From NCBI GenBank assembly GCA_023228025.1, contig JALOCD010000043.1:1-33581 (forward strand): a stretch of DNA of 33,581 nucleotides, in the 5' to 3' direction. The notes under the pieces are model-generated. The model was not told the origin of the DNA and searched no databases. It was given only the letters and a program-made list of their open reading frames with translations. A program made the position numbers and the translations under genes. The DNA comes from Prolixibacteraceae bacterium. GTDB lineage: Bacteria > Bacteroidota > Bacteroidia > Bacteroidales > Prolixibacteraceae. Positions within the stretch are counted from its first letter, which is position 1, and every line of letters starts with the position of its first letter. This document shows positions 16,534-24,828 of the stretch, one piece after another.

Positions 16534-18003
16534 ATGATTAAATATAGTTATCTACTGATATTTTTTTATTTTATCCTCCAAATTTGTCACGGTCAGCGAA
16601 AAGAACAGTTCCCATCAATTCATGTAGAGGAATGGAAGGAGATGACTGCCTCCAAAAAGGCGACCTTTGATTGGTTTAATGATGCCAAGTATGGGATGTT
16701 TATCCATTGGGGGCTTTACTCAATTCCAGGTGGCGTATGGAAGGGTAAAACGATAGATGAAATGAAAAATGGACCTAAAGTTGCTGAATGGATCATGCTT
16801 GCAGCTAAAATTCCCAAGGCAGAATATACCGAATTGGCCCGACAATTCAATCCCGTAAAATTCAATGCCAATTCAATTGCCAAACTGGCAAAAGATACGG
16901 GAATGAAGTACATTGTCATTACCTCAAAACACCATGACGGCTTTGCTCTTTTCGATTCCAAAGTAAGTCAGTTTGACGTGATGGATGCCACCCCTTTCAA
17001 GCGGGATATTATTAGGGAGTTGCATGATGCCTGTAAAAAGCAGGGACTTGAATTTGGGGTGTATTATTCGCACAATATCGACTGGATGGATGGCTCCGAT
17101 GCACAATCAGCAGAGTTGTTTAAACAAAATCCCAAGATGAGTGAGTTTGAGAAAACTTTTGGGGCCAACACCTGGGATCCCAGCCCGAATACTTTTGAAG
17201 AATATTTGCAGAACAAGGCCTATCCACAGGTAAAGGAGCTGATGCGAAACTATCCGGATATGAAACTGTTGTGGTACGATATGCCCTGGAGGATGAAGCC
17301 CGAACAAAGCTTTAATTTCTATAAAATTGTATATGACATTCAGCCACAGGTGATCATTACCGAGCGGATCGGGAATAGCTTTGGCGATTATTTCATCCCG
17401 GGCGACAATACAATCCCAGAAGATACTGACCACATCACCAAACCATGGGAAACCGTTGGTACGACAAACAACTCATGGGGTTATAAATCCTACGACAACG
17501 ACTGGAAAACACCCAAGGAAGTGCTTTACTGGCTAATCGAAATTGTATCGAAAGGGGGAAATTATATGCTGAACGTCGGCCCGACAGGCGAAGGAGTGGT
17601 TCCGTCCCAGAGTGTCTATAATCTGAAAGCAGTTGGGAAATGGTTAAAAATGAATGGTGAAGCCATCTATGGTACACAAAAATGGAGGGTTAACCGCGAA
17701 GGGCCTACCAGTATTAACATGAAAAGTACGGAAGACCGCGCCAAAAAAGGATTTCAGGGAAAGTTCACCAGGGAGGATTTCTGGTTTACCAAAAAAGGAA
17801 ATGTCCTATATGCCATTTCCATCGTGAAACCTGCCGATAAAGAAGTCATCAAGTCGTTCAACAGCAGCATCGGTAAAATCAAATCTGTTGAGATCATTGG
17901 AAAGGGTAAGGTGAAATTCCAACAAACACCTGAGTCTTTAATAGTCTGCATCCCAAAAAACTTTGACCCGGAGAACGGATATGTTGTAAAAGTAAGCTTA
18001 TGA
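16534..18003 (+). CDS. GH29 alpha-L-fucosidase (paralogue A)
   Basis: A 489-residue exported glycoside hydrolase. Signal peptide about residues 1-20 (MIKYSYLLIFFYFILQICHG). The (beta/alpha)8 barrel begins at KYGMFIHWGLYS (52-63), with fucose-binding SKHHDGFALFDS (131-142; His133, His134), GVYYSH (175-180) and the nucleophile motif KLLWYDM with Asp249. A C-terminal beta domain follows (NYMLNVGPTGEG, then ...IGKIKSVEIIGKGKVKF). Family knowledge: GH29 retaining enzymes use the Asp of the (L/I)W(F/Y)D motif as nucleophile; the acid/base is not conserved enough for me to point to. It removes alpha-L-fucose in the periplasm or at the surface. It is closely related to paralogue B at 19589, with long near-identical DNA blocks in the 3' half. 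The nearest upstream gene remnant ends 170 bases away, so it may have its own promoter. Confidence 0.93.
   Translation: MIKYSYLLIFFYFILQICHGQRKEQFPSIHVEEWKEMTASKKATFDWFNDAKYGMFIHWGLYSIPGGVWKGKTIDEMKNGPKVAEWIMLAAKIPKAEYTELARQFNPVKFNANSIAKLAKDTGMKYIVITSKHHDGFALFDSKVSQFDVMDATPFKRDIIRELHDACKKQGLEFGVYYSHNIDWMDGSDAQSAELFKQNPKMSEFEKTFGANTWDPSPNTFEEYLQNKAYPQVKELMRNYPDMKLLWYDMPWRMKPEQSFNFYKIVYDIQPQVIITERIGNSFGDYFIPGDNTIPEDTDHITKPWETVGTTNNSWGYKSYDNDWKTPKEVLYWLIEIVSKGGNYMLNVGPTGEGVVPSQSVYNLKAVGKWLKMNGEAIYGTQKWRVNREGPTSINMKSTEDRAKKGFQGKFTREDFWFTKKGNVLYAISIVKPADKEVIKSFNSSIGKIKSVEIIGKGKVKFQQTPESLIVCIPKNFDPENGYVVKVSL
17826..17885 (+). repeat. Copy 1 of a 60-bp exact direct repeat shared by the two GH29 paralogues
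   Basis: This block in GH29 paralogue A is identical base for base to 20878-20937 in paralogue B. It is one of several near-identical stretches in their 3' halves. The two copies are 3052 bases apart in the same orientation and enclose the whole sulfatase gene, so recombination between them would delete the sulfatase and leave one hybrid GH29 gene. Confidence 0.9.
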
Positions 18004-18176
18004 AACGAGCCATGAGAATTGCTTCTCACACAGGTGAATGATTATAGGCGAGTTCCATCTGACAATTAAAAAACAAAATTATAAACAGAAATGGTTGATT
18101 AATCTTTAGCCATTCATAAAAACGGTTTTAGATATTTTCTCAGCACAAATGAAGTTAACGAATCAAATAGTGTGTT

Positions 18177-19592
18177 ATGATTTATAAATTAGTAAATATC
18201 AAAGCAGTGGCTTTTACCGGTTTATCGCTGATCGGTTATAATGCGACAGAGGCACAAATCCACAAATTGCCCAACATCCTCCACATCCACGCTGACGACC
18301 ATCGTCCGGACGGTTTGCACGCACTAGGCAATCCCATGCTCCACACACCGAATCTCGACTCGCTGGTCGTGCGCGGCATAACCTTCACCCATTGTTATAC
18401 GATGGGTTCTATGATCGGTGCAGTCTGCACGCCAAGCCGTACAATGCTGCTGACCGGTCGCTCCTGGATGCGCATACCAGGAGCTTCGGATGCAGCTGAT
18501 CCTTCGACTTTTCTTCCTCGGATCATCGAGGCAGCCGGCTATCAGACCTGGCACACGGGTAAAAAGAGCAATGGTTTCCCAGCGGGTTTACAGGAGTTTG
18601 AAACCAGCATCATCGACGATGCCAATGGTCAAGCTCCGGAGAATGATCGCGCCCATTGCTGCCAACGAATGGCGGATCGCACCATCGGGTTTTTGAAAAG
18701 TCGCACAGCCAGCCACGAAGCCAGGCCTTTCTACATCTATCTCGCTCCGCCTGTGCCACATGACCCCCGCTCCGCAGAACCGCAGTTTCACAAGCTTTAT
18801 GATCCCGCTAAGATTTCTCTTTCGCCTGCATTTATGCCTCAACATCCGTTTGACAATGGAGATATGACTGTACGTGATGAACAGCTCGCCACCTGGCCGC
18901 GCACACCTGAAGATACAAAACAACAGAACGCCGACTACTACTCTTGCATCACGGGACTCGATTATCACGTCGGGCGCATCTTAGCTGAGTTAAAAGCTAG
19001 CGGGCAGTGGAAAAATACAATTATTATTTTCAGCGGCGACAACGGACTTTCTCTTGGAGAGCACGGACTGTTTGGAAAACAAAACCTTTATGAGTCCGGA
19101 GGCATGCAAGTTCCCCTTGTTATCGCCGGTCCTGGCATACCCAAAGGTAGAAGCGAAGCCCTCGTTTATTTGATGGATTTGTTCCCAACTATAGCTGAGT
19201 TTGCAGACGCAAAAATTCCTGCCGGTGTTGAGGGCAAGAGCATCGTACCTATCCTGACCGGGAAGAAAAAGAAAGTTCGAAACGTGCTTTATACAGGCTA
19301 TCGCGACTGTCAGCGCTCTATCCTTGACGATCGATGGAAACTCATCCGTTACCCGCTTGTTGACCGGACTCAGCTTTTCGATCTCAGCGCCGATCCGCAA
19401 GAGTTGAATAACCTCGCCGGTAAACCCAAATTTAACGCCAAACTCAAAGAGATGACCGTATTGCTCAAAAAGGAAATGGCAAGTTATGCGGACACCTTCC
19501 CGCTCACGGTCGCCAATCCCAAACCCGCTGAATGGACTCCGCCAACATCTGGCAGTCAATCAAGTAAAGCAAATATAGAAGTAAAACAATGA
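18177..19592 (+). CDS. S1-family formylglycine-dependent sulfatase, GC-rich and probably acquired
   Basis: A 471-residue sulfatase that removes sulfate esters from sugars after export (hydrophobic N-terminus about residues 8-26, ending NATEAQ). The modified cysteine is Cys84 in VCTPSRTMLLTG, the C-x-P-S-R signature converted to formylglycine. Metal ligands are likely Asp40-Asp41 (HIHADDHRPD) and the later SGDNG motif; GKKSNG and PPVPHDPR supply the usual active-site Lys and His. Sulfate and metal chemistry therefore look intact. Base composition differs from its neighbours: three 60-base lines I counted (18301-18420 and 18661-18720) are 53-57% G+C, against 35-38% in lines of the flanking GH29 genes (17281-17340, 20341-20400). 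Its stop overlaps the next GH29 start by four bases (ATGA, 19589-19592). The preceding 173-base gap contains no gene. Sulfated fucose-containing substrate is a reasonable inference. Confidence 0.92.
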   Translation: MIYKLVNIKAVAFTGLSLIGYNATEAQIHKLPNILHIHADDHRPDGLHALGNPMLHTPNLDSLVVRGITFTHCYTMGSMIGAVCTPSRTMLLTGRSWMRIPGASDAADPSTFLPRIIEAAGYQTWHTGKKSNGFPAGLQEFETSIIDDANGQAPENDRAHCCQRMADRTIGFLKSRTASHEARPFYIYLAPPVPHDPRSAEPQFHKLYDPAKISLSPAFMPQHPFDNGDMTVRDEQLATWPRTPEDTKQQNADYYSCITGLDYHVGRILAELKASGQWKNTIIIFSGDNGLSLGEHGLFGKQNLYESGGMQVPLVIAGPGIPKGRSEALVYLMDLFPTIAEFADAKIPAGVEGKSIVPILTGKKKKVRNVLYTGYRDCQRSILDDRWKLIRYPLVDRTQLFDLSADPQELNNLAGKPKFNAKLKEMTVLLKKEMASYADTFPLTVANPKPAEWTPPTSGSQSSKANIEVKQ

Positions 19593-21055
19593 AGATAATA
19601 TTTAGTTTACTACTTACTTTATTAGTAATGCAAATCTCCTTTGCCCAAAGAAAGGAGCAATATCCGACCACCCACGTTAATGAGTGGCGGCAAATGAACA
19701 CTTCGAAAAAAGCTTCTTTTGACTCGTTTAAAGATGCCAAATATGGGATGTTTATACATTGGGGATTATACTCCATCCTCGGAGGTGTCTGGAATGGCAA
19801 AACCATGGAAGAATGGGGAAATGGCCCTAAAGTAGCCGAATGGATCATGCATGCAGCAAAGATTCCCAGGGTCGAATATGCGGCCTTAGCGAGTCAGTTC
19901 AACCCCGTAAAATTTAATACCGATTCGATTGCCAAACTGGCAAAGGATGCTGGCATGAAATATATCGTCATTACTTCAAAACATTGTGAAGGTTTCGCCC
20001 TCTTTGATTCAAAGGTAAGTGATTTTGATGTTATGGATGCCACCCCGTTCAAACGTGATATTATCCGCGAATTGCACGATGCCTGCAAAAAACAGGGGAT
20101 TGCGTTTGGTGTTTACTATTCGCACAACAACGACTGGATGGATGGTTCGGATGCACAATCGGCAGAGTCGTTTAAACAAAATCCTAAGATTAGTGAATTT
20201 GAGAAAACTTTCTGTGCCAATACCTGGGATCCCAGCCCGAATACCTTCGAAGAATATTTGCAGAACAAAGCCTATCCACAGGTGAAGGAGCTGATGCAAA
20301 ACTATCCGGATATGAAACTTCTTTGGTACGATGCACCTCTTCGGATGAAACCTGACCAAAGCTTCAATTTTTACAAGATTGTGTATGATATTCAGCCGCA
20401 GGTGATCATTACCGAGCGGATCGGGAATGGCTTTGGTGATTATTTCATTCCGGGCGACAATACAATCCCCGAAGATCCTGACCACATCACCAAACCTTGG
20501 GAGACCGTTGGTACAACAAACAACTCATGGGGCTACAAATCTTACGACAACGACTGGAAAACGCCTAAAGAAGTGCTTTACTGGCTAATTGAAATTGTGT
20601 CGAAAGGAGGGAATTATATGCTAAACATCGGCCCGACAGGCGAAGGAGTGGTTCCGTCTCAAAGTGTCTATAATCTGAAAGAAGTTGGGAAATGGTTAAA
20701 AATGAATGGTGAAGCCATCTATGGCACACAAAGATGGAAGGTTAACCGCGAAGGGCCTACCAGAATTAACATGAAAAGTACGGAAGACCGCGCAAAAAAG
20801 GGGTTTCAGGAAAATTTCACCAGGGAGGATTTCTGGTTTACCCAAAAGGGGAATGCCCTGTATGCCATTTCTATTGAGAAACCTGCCGATAAAGAAGTCA
20901 TCAAGTCGTTCAACAGCAGCATCGGTAAAATCAAATCGGTTGAGATTGTTGGAAATGGCAAGGTGAAATATCAGCAGACAAAAGAATCATTAATTGTCAC
21001 TATTCCAAAAGGGTTTGCCCCGGGAATCGGATATGTTGTCAAAGTTAATTTATGA
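19589..21055 (+). CDS. GH29 alpha-L-fucosidase (paralogue B) with altered HHDGF motif
   Basis: A 488-residue exported GH29 protein, signal peptide about 1-19 (MKIIFSLLLTLLVMQISFA). It is a close paralogue of the 16534 gene: KYGMFIHWGLYS, GVYYSHN, KLLWYDAPLRM (nucleophile Asp248) and the C-terminal NYMLNIGPTGEG are kept. However the fucose-pocket motif HHDGF reads HCEGF (132-136): the second His is Cys133 and the Asp is Glu134. In addition SIPGG has become SILGG, and FGANTW has become FCANTW. The second His of this pair contacts the fucose in characterised GH29 enzymes, so substrate choice or activity may differ. It starts within the sulfatase stop codon (ATGA overlap), which suggests translational coupling. 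Confidence 0.9.
   Translation: MKIIFSLLLTLLVMQISFAQRKEQYPTTHVNEWRQMNTSKKASFDSFKDAKYGMFIHWGLYSILGGVWNGKTMEEWGNGPKVAEWIMHAAKIPRVEYAALASQFNPVKFNTDSIAKLAKDAGMKYIVITSKHCEGFALFDSKVSDFDVMDATPFKRDIIRELHDACKKQGIAFGVYYSHNNDWMDGSDAQSAESFKQNPKISEFEKTFCANTWDPSPNTFEEYLQNKAYPQVKELMQNYPDMKLLWYDAPLRMKPDQSFNFYKIVYDIQPQVIITERIGNGFGDYFIPGDNTIPEDPDHITKPWETVGTTNNSWGYKSYDNDWKTPKEVLYWLIEIVSKGGNYMLNIGPTGEGVVPSQSVYNLKEVGKWLKMNGEAIYGTQRWKVNREGPTRINMKSTEDRAKKGFQENFTREDFWFTQKGNALYAISIEKPADKEVIKSFNSSIGKIKSVEIVGNGKVKYQQTKESLIVTIPKGFAPGIGYVVKVNL
20878..20937 (+). repeat. Copy 2 of the 60-bp exact direct repeat shared by the two GH29 paralogues
   Basis: Identical to 17826-17885, in the same orientation and the same codon phase. 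It encodes part of the C-terminal beta domain (KPADKEVIKSFNSSIGKIKS). Confidence 0.9.
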
Positions 21056-21085
21056 AGCGAAATTCTTTCAAATAATATTATCAGT

Positions 21086-22141
21086 ATGAAATCAACAATT
21101 AGAAAAAGTTTTTTTGTAATAGTAACATTACTATTTGTTTTTCACGCAAAAATGGCAATAGCGCAAGGCCAGTCTGAATCTATGTTAAGAAAAAAACAAA
21201 CAGATTTTTTGGATTGGAAATTTGGCATGTTTATACATTTTAACATGGGTACATTTGTAAATAGAGAATGGGCTACCGGGTATGAAGATCCACTGGTTTT
21301 CAATCCTCGTAAATTGAACTGTAATCAATGGGCTAAAGCTGCAAAAACTGCGGGGATGAGATATGCAGTACTAACAGTTAAACACACGGGCGGATGGTGT
21401 TTGTGGGATAGTAAATATACAACACACGACATTACAGCATTTAAAAACTATAAAGAAGGGAAAGGTGATATTGTCCGGGAGTATGTCAACGCATTTAGAA
21501 AACATGGGTTAAAGGTAGGATTATACTATTGTTTGCCTGGTGATTATAGTACCAAACTTGGCAGCAATGAGGATAAAGTAAGAGGTTATAAAATTACCGG
21601 TCAACAGGAAGATTTGCACGGATTGCCTCCCGAAGCCAAGGGGGATTATGCAGGTTTTATTGAAAAGCAGATTACCGAATTATTGACCAAATATGGGGTA
21701 ATTGATGAAATCTGGTTTGATCAGTATAATAACAAATACACGGCAAAGAATTGGCAACAACTAAAGAACTTAGTTCATAAGTTGCAACCCAATTGCATTG
21801 TAATTGCCAATAACTCTCTCGATTTCAATGAAACAGATATTCAGAGCTATGAATATCCCTATTGGAAAAGTGTGAATAAAATGGACAGGGCATTACCTGC
21901 TGAAAACAATAGTAATCCAGGGGAAGTCTGTGATTGTATAGTTGATGGTCCGTATTGGTTTTGGAATACGGAAAATCAAATAGTATTACAAAGTGCAAAT
22001 GATATTGTCAACAGATTACAAGTTTGCAACGAGCGAAGTTCCAATTATCTTTTGAATGTTCAACCGGATAGAGATGGGTTAATAAGCGGGGCATATTTTA
22101 AAAGGCTACATGAAGTCGGGAATCTTATTAAAAAAAGGTGA
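21086..22141 (+). CDS. GH29 alpha-L-fucosidase, short catalytic-domain-only form
   Basis: A 351-residue exported GH29-like enzyme. Signal peptide about 1-26 (FFVIVTLLFVFHAKMAIA). Barrel motifs: WKFGMFIHFNMGTF (44-57), LTVKHTGGWCLWDS (96-109), VGLYYCLPGDY and IDEIWFDQYNN, with the candidate nucleophile Asp212. HTGGW replaces HHDGF, a variant I associate with the GH29-B type branch (alpha-1,3/1,4 specificity is typical there), not with the two paralogues upstream. The ORF ends shortly after the barrel (NYLLNVQPDRDG, LHEVGNLIKKR), so the C-terminal beta domain is missing. The gene is AT-rich: line 21181-21240 has 14 G/C of 60. It starts 30 bases after paralogue B and is probably in the same transcript. 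Confidence 0.85.
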   Translation: MKSTIRKSFFVIVTLLFVFHAKMAIAQGQSESMLRKKQTDFLDWKFGMFIHFNMGTFVNREWATGYEDPLVFNPRKLNCNQWAKAAKTAGMRYAVLTVKHTGGWCLWDSKYTTHDITAFKNYKEGKGDIVREYVNAFRKHGLKVGLYYCLPGDYSTKLGSNEDKVRGYKITGQQEDLHGLPPEAKGDYAGFIEKQITELLTKYGVIDEIWFDQYNNKYTAKNWQQLKNLVHKLQPNCIVIANNSLDFNETDIQSYEYPYWKSVNKMDRALPAENNSNPGEVCDCIVDGPYWFWNTENQIVLQSANDIVNRLQVCNERSSNYLLNVQPDRDGLISGAYFKRLHEVGNLIKKR

Positions 22142-22209
22142 TGGGTATGCCAGGAATAGCTCTTTCACCAAGATTAAGATGAAAATTAACTGATTTAAAT
22201 TTCAAAAAA

Positions 22210-23373
22210 ATGGAAAGAACATCAAATTGCCTGGCAAAGCTGGACCGGATGAACAAGGCATTGCGTCATGAAGAGCCCGACCGGGTGCCGATCAGCGATT
22301 TTTTCTGGGGGTGTTTTATTAAACGCTGGAGAGAAGAGCTGAACCTGCCCAGCACTGCTGAACCCTATTCTTATTATGATCTCGACTGGATCGTGACAAA
22401 CCCCAATCTGGATCCAAAAATCCGTTCATTCGAAACAATCCGCGAAGATGAAACCGAGGTCGTGGTCAGAACCGGTTTTGGCGCTACCATGCGTAAACGG
22501 TTTGATTTCCCTATGCCCGAATTTATATCGTTCGATATTGACACCATTGAAAAATTGCAGGCTTTTGAGTTTGACAATGCTTACGACCACCGCAGGTATC
22601 ATGAGGCAGGCGATAACCAGATTGCCGGTATAGGCGACGGATTTACACGTAATTCTCCGGCATGGGTGGTAACCATCAGATCATTACATCCCAACTTTAC
22701 GGTTTATGGTAGCGTAATTGAATGTTCCGAATGTTTAACACGCCTTGTGGGTCAGGAGAATACTCTTTTCTGGATGGGCATGTATCCCGACGAGCTGGGT
22801 GCCTGTATCAATAAAATAGGCCAGTTTTACCTGGATTGCACCAGGGCACAAATTGCAGCTGCCAACGGACTGCTCGATGGATTTGTGATTTGGGGCGATG
22901 TGGCGTATAAACAGACGATGCTGTTTGATCCGGAATACTGGCGGGAATATTTTAAACCCTGGGTAAAGGCGATGATCGATGAGTGCCACCAGCACAACCT
23001 TCCGGTAATTTATCATGGTTGTGGAAATGTCAGTCTGATCTTTGAAGATTTCATTGAAATGGGACTGGATGCCTACAATCCGTTGGAGGTAAAAGCTGAT
23101 ATGGACGCTTTGCGGTTAAAAAAGTTGTATGGCGATAAAATAGGCTATTGCGGGAACAACGATATCCAGATATGGGAAACCGGCGATAAAGAACTGATAA
23201 AACGGGAGATTCTGAAAAAGTTGAATGCAGCCAAACGTGGCGGATATATTTTTCAATCAGATCATTCTGTATCCAGTGCTGTTTCTGGACAAACGTATGA
23301 TTACATTGTGAAGCTGGTCCGGGAATATGGCAAATATCCGTTAAACCTTGGTGAGTTTGACATGGAAATGTAG
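22210..23373 (+). CDS. UroD/MtaA-superfamily protein 1 (methyltransferase-like), cytosolic
   Basis: A 387-residue protein with no signal peptide. The start (MNKALRHEEPDRVPISDFFWG) and end are typical of the uroporphyrinogen decarboxylase superfamily. It is not HemE: the RQAGR motif near the N-terminus is absent. It has the His-x-Cys motif VIYHGCGN (His269, Cys271) seen in cobalamin/coenzyme M methyltransferases such as MtaA and MtbA, where it binds zinc. A later GGYIFQSDHSV puts His352 where those enzymes have Cys and HemE has the His of NxGHG. It is more distant from the two other UroD-like proteins (28078, 31666) than they are from each other. Substrate unknown; it lies between the fucosidases and the 3-keto module, 68 bases after the short GH29. 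A role in methyl transfer on a sugar or sugar-derived acceptor is inference only. Confidence 0.75.
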   Translation: MERTSNCLAKLDRMNKALRHEEPDRVPISDFFWGCFIKRWREELNLPSTAEPYSYYDLDWIVTNPNLDPKIRSFETIREDETEVVVRTGFGATMRKRFDFPMPEFISFDIDTIEKLQAFEFDNAYDHRRYHEAGDNQIAGIGDGFTRNSPAWVVTIRSLHPNFTVYGSVIECSECLTRLVGQENTLFWMGMYPDELGACINKIGQFYLDCTRAQIAAANGLLDGFVIWGDVAYKQTMLFDPEYWREYFKPWVKAMIDECHQHNLPVIYHGCGNVSLIFEDFIEMGLDAYNPLEVKADMDALRLKKLYGDKIGYCGNNDIQIWETGDKELIKREILKKLNAAKRGGYIFQSDHSVSSAVSGQTYDYIVKLVREYGKYPLNLGEFDMEM

Positions 23374-23432
23374 TGTCAGTAACGAAATGTTCAATCATTA
23401 AGAGAGTTTTAATCCTCGGCGTTTTTGCTTTT

Positions 23433-23463
23433 GGTGAAATATCAGCAGACAATAGAATCATTA
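23433..23463 (+). pseudogene. Orphan fragment of a GH29 3' end in the intergenic gap
   Basis: These 31 bases match 20962-20992 of GH29 paralogue B at 30 of 31 positions (first 20 identical, one A/T difference, next 10 identical). The reading phase is kept: the fragment would read VKYQQTIESL against VKYQQTKESL. It lies in the 116-base gap between the UroD-like gene and the Gfo/Idh/MocA gene, where no GH29 gene exists. It is probably a recombination scar from a lost or moved GH29 copy. Confidence 0.75.
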
Positions 23464-23489
23464 TTATATTATTTTTAATTCAATAAAAA

Positions 23490-24791
23490 ATGACAGAACA
23501 AAAATTTGAAAGAAGACAATTTCTAAAGACTTCTTTAGTCGTTGCAACCGGTGCAATTGTAATCCCAACCATTATTCCGTCATGGGCAAAAGGCGCCAAC
23601 GATAAAATCACGATAGGGATGATTGGTGTTGGAATACATGGAACTTCGTATAATCTGAAAAGTTATTTGAATATTCCTGACAAATGCCAGGTGGTTGCTG
23701 TTTGTGATGTGGATGAAGGGCTCATGCAAAAAGCCAGGTTGATGGTTGATGAGGCAAAAGGGGGCAAGGGGTGTAAAACTTTCTCCGATTTCCGTGATAT
23801 TCTTGCACGGAACGATATAGATGCGGTTCAGATTTCAACACCAGATCACTGGCACGTACATCAGGCAATAATGGCATTGCAGGCAGGGAAAGACGTATGT
23901 TGTGAAAAACCAACCTGGACCATTGATTTGGGCAGGAAACTGGTAAATGCCGTTGATCGTTCATCCCGAATTTTCCAAACAAGCCTTGAAGATCGTTCCG
24001 TGGCTGTCTATTACAGAATGGCACAGTTGGCCAGAAACGGTCACATCGGCAAAATTACCAAAATGAGGGTGGGCTTGCCTGTCAATTTTAATATTCGTCC
24101 GGCAGATACTTCTGCGCAACCTGTTCCCAAAGGCCTAGACTGGGAAATGTGGCTTGGGCCTGCTCCTTTTTCCCCTTATTCGCCCGGGAGGACCAATGGA
24201 AATTTTCGTTGGTGTAGCGATTATTCTTTAGGGACTATTTCGGACTGGGGAGCTCATTTAATTGATGATGCACAGTGGTGCAATGGAACGGAAAAATGGG
24301 GGCCGGTCGAAGTGGAAGGAATTGGCTCTGCCCTTGCTGAAGGTTATTACAATAACTTTATCAAATACAATTTGACTTTTCGTTATGGAAACGGAACCGA
24401 GCTGAAGGTACATAGCAACGGGCTTGAAATATACATTGAAGGGGACAAAGGCTGGTTGTTGGTGGAAGGATGGAACAAGCCACTTCAGGCCAGTGATCCG
24501 GAATTATTGACGCTGGATTTAAACCGGGAGAAAGTTCAATTGTACACCGCAAAAAACGAACATGTTAATTTTCTTGATTGCATTAGATCGAGAAAGGAAA
24601 CTTATCATCCGGTCGAAGATATGCACCGAACGGCAACCATCGCACAAATGGGGTGTATTGCCATGACTTTGCAACGAAAACTTCAGTGGGATCCGGCAAA
24701 GGAAGAGTTTGTTAACGACGCTGAGGCCAATGCCATGCGCCACCGCAAAGAACGGGACCCCTGGAAATTGGAAGATTTGATTGTATTATGA
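23490..24791 (+). CDS. Tat-exported Gfo/Idh/MocA-family oxidoreductase, probable glycoside 3-dehydrogenase
   Basis: A 433-residue oxidoreductase. The N-terminus carries a twin-arginine signal (ERRQFLKTS, Arg8-Arg9, then a hydrophobic stretch to about residue 35), so it should cross the membrane folded with bound NAD(P). The nucleotide-binding fold shows IGMIGVGIHGT (Gly46, Gly48, Gly51) and VVAVCDVD. The family Glu-Lys-Pro motif is CCEKP (139-141). Later motifs FRWCSDYSLGTISDWGAHLIDDAQW and VEDMHRTATIAQMG are usual for exported members. Followed by a TIM-barrel gene (37 bases) and a DUF1080 gene: this trio matches the described 3-keto-glycoside route, in which this protein oxidises C3 of a glycosyl residue before elimination. 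GH109-type NAD-dependent glycosidases also belong to this superfamily and remain an alternative. Confidence 0.85.
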   Translation: MTEQKFERRQFLKTSLVVATGAIVIPTIIPSWAKGANDKITIGMIGVGIHGTSYNLKSYLNIPDKCQVVAVCDVDEGLMQKARLMVDEAKGGKGCKTFSDFRDILARNDIDAVQISTPDHWHVHQAIMALQAGKDVCCEKPTWTIDLGRKLVNAVDRSSRIFQTSLEDRSVAVYYRMAQLARNGHIGKITKMRVGLPVNFNIRPADTSAQPVPKGLDWEMWLGPAPFSPYSPGRTNGNFRWCSDYSLGTISDWGAHLIDDAQWCNGTEKWGPVEVEGIGSALAEGYYNNFIKYNLTFRYGNGTELKVHSNGLEIYIEGDKGWLLVEGWNKPLQASDPELLTLDLNREKVQLYTAKNEHVNFLDCIRSRKETYHPVEDMHRTATIAQMGCIAMTLQRKLQWDPAKEEFVNDAEANAMRHRKERDPWKLEDLIVL

Positions 24792-24828
24792 GTAGCAGAA
24801 AAATTTAAAATTCCAATGTAAACGAACC

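Noticed and set aside
18013..18028. Hairpin TGAGAA-TTGC-TTCTCA after GH29 paralogue A as a terminator
   Set aside because: Only a 6-bp AT-rich stem and no T-run after it; not enough to call termination.
18990..19559. A 189-residue reverse-strand ORF opposite the sulfatase
   Set aside because: It lies wholly inside a gene with an intact active site, has no recognisable motif and no export or start context. The same holds for the other long reverse ORFs, such as 28099-28620 and 10245-10730.
23374..23489. A small peptide gene reading KRVLILGVFAFGEISADN in the gap after UroD-like 1
   Set aside because: It looks slightly like a signal peptide but has no ATG in frame nearby and overlaps the GH29-derived fragment in another phase.
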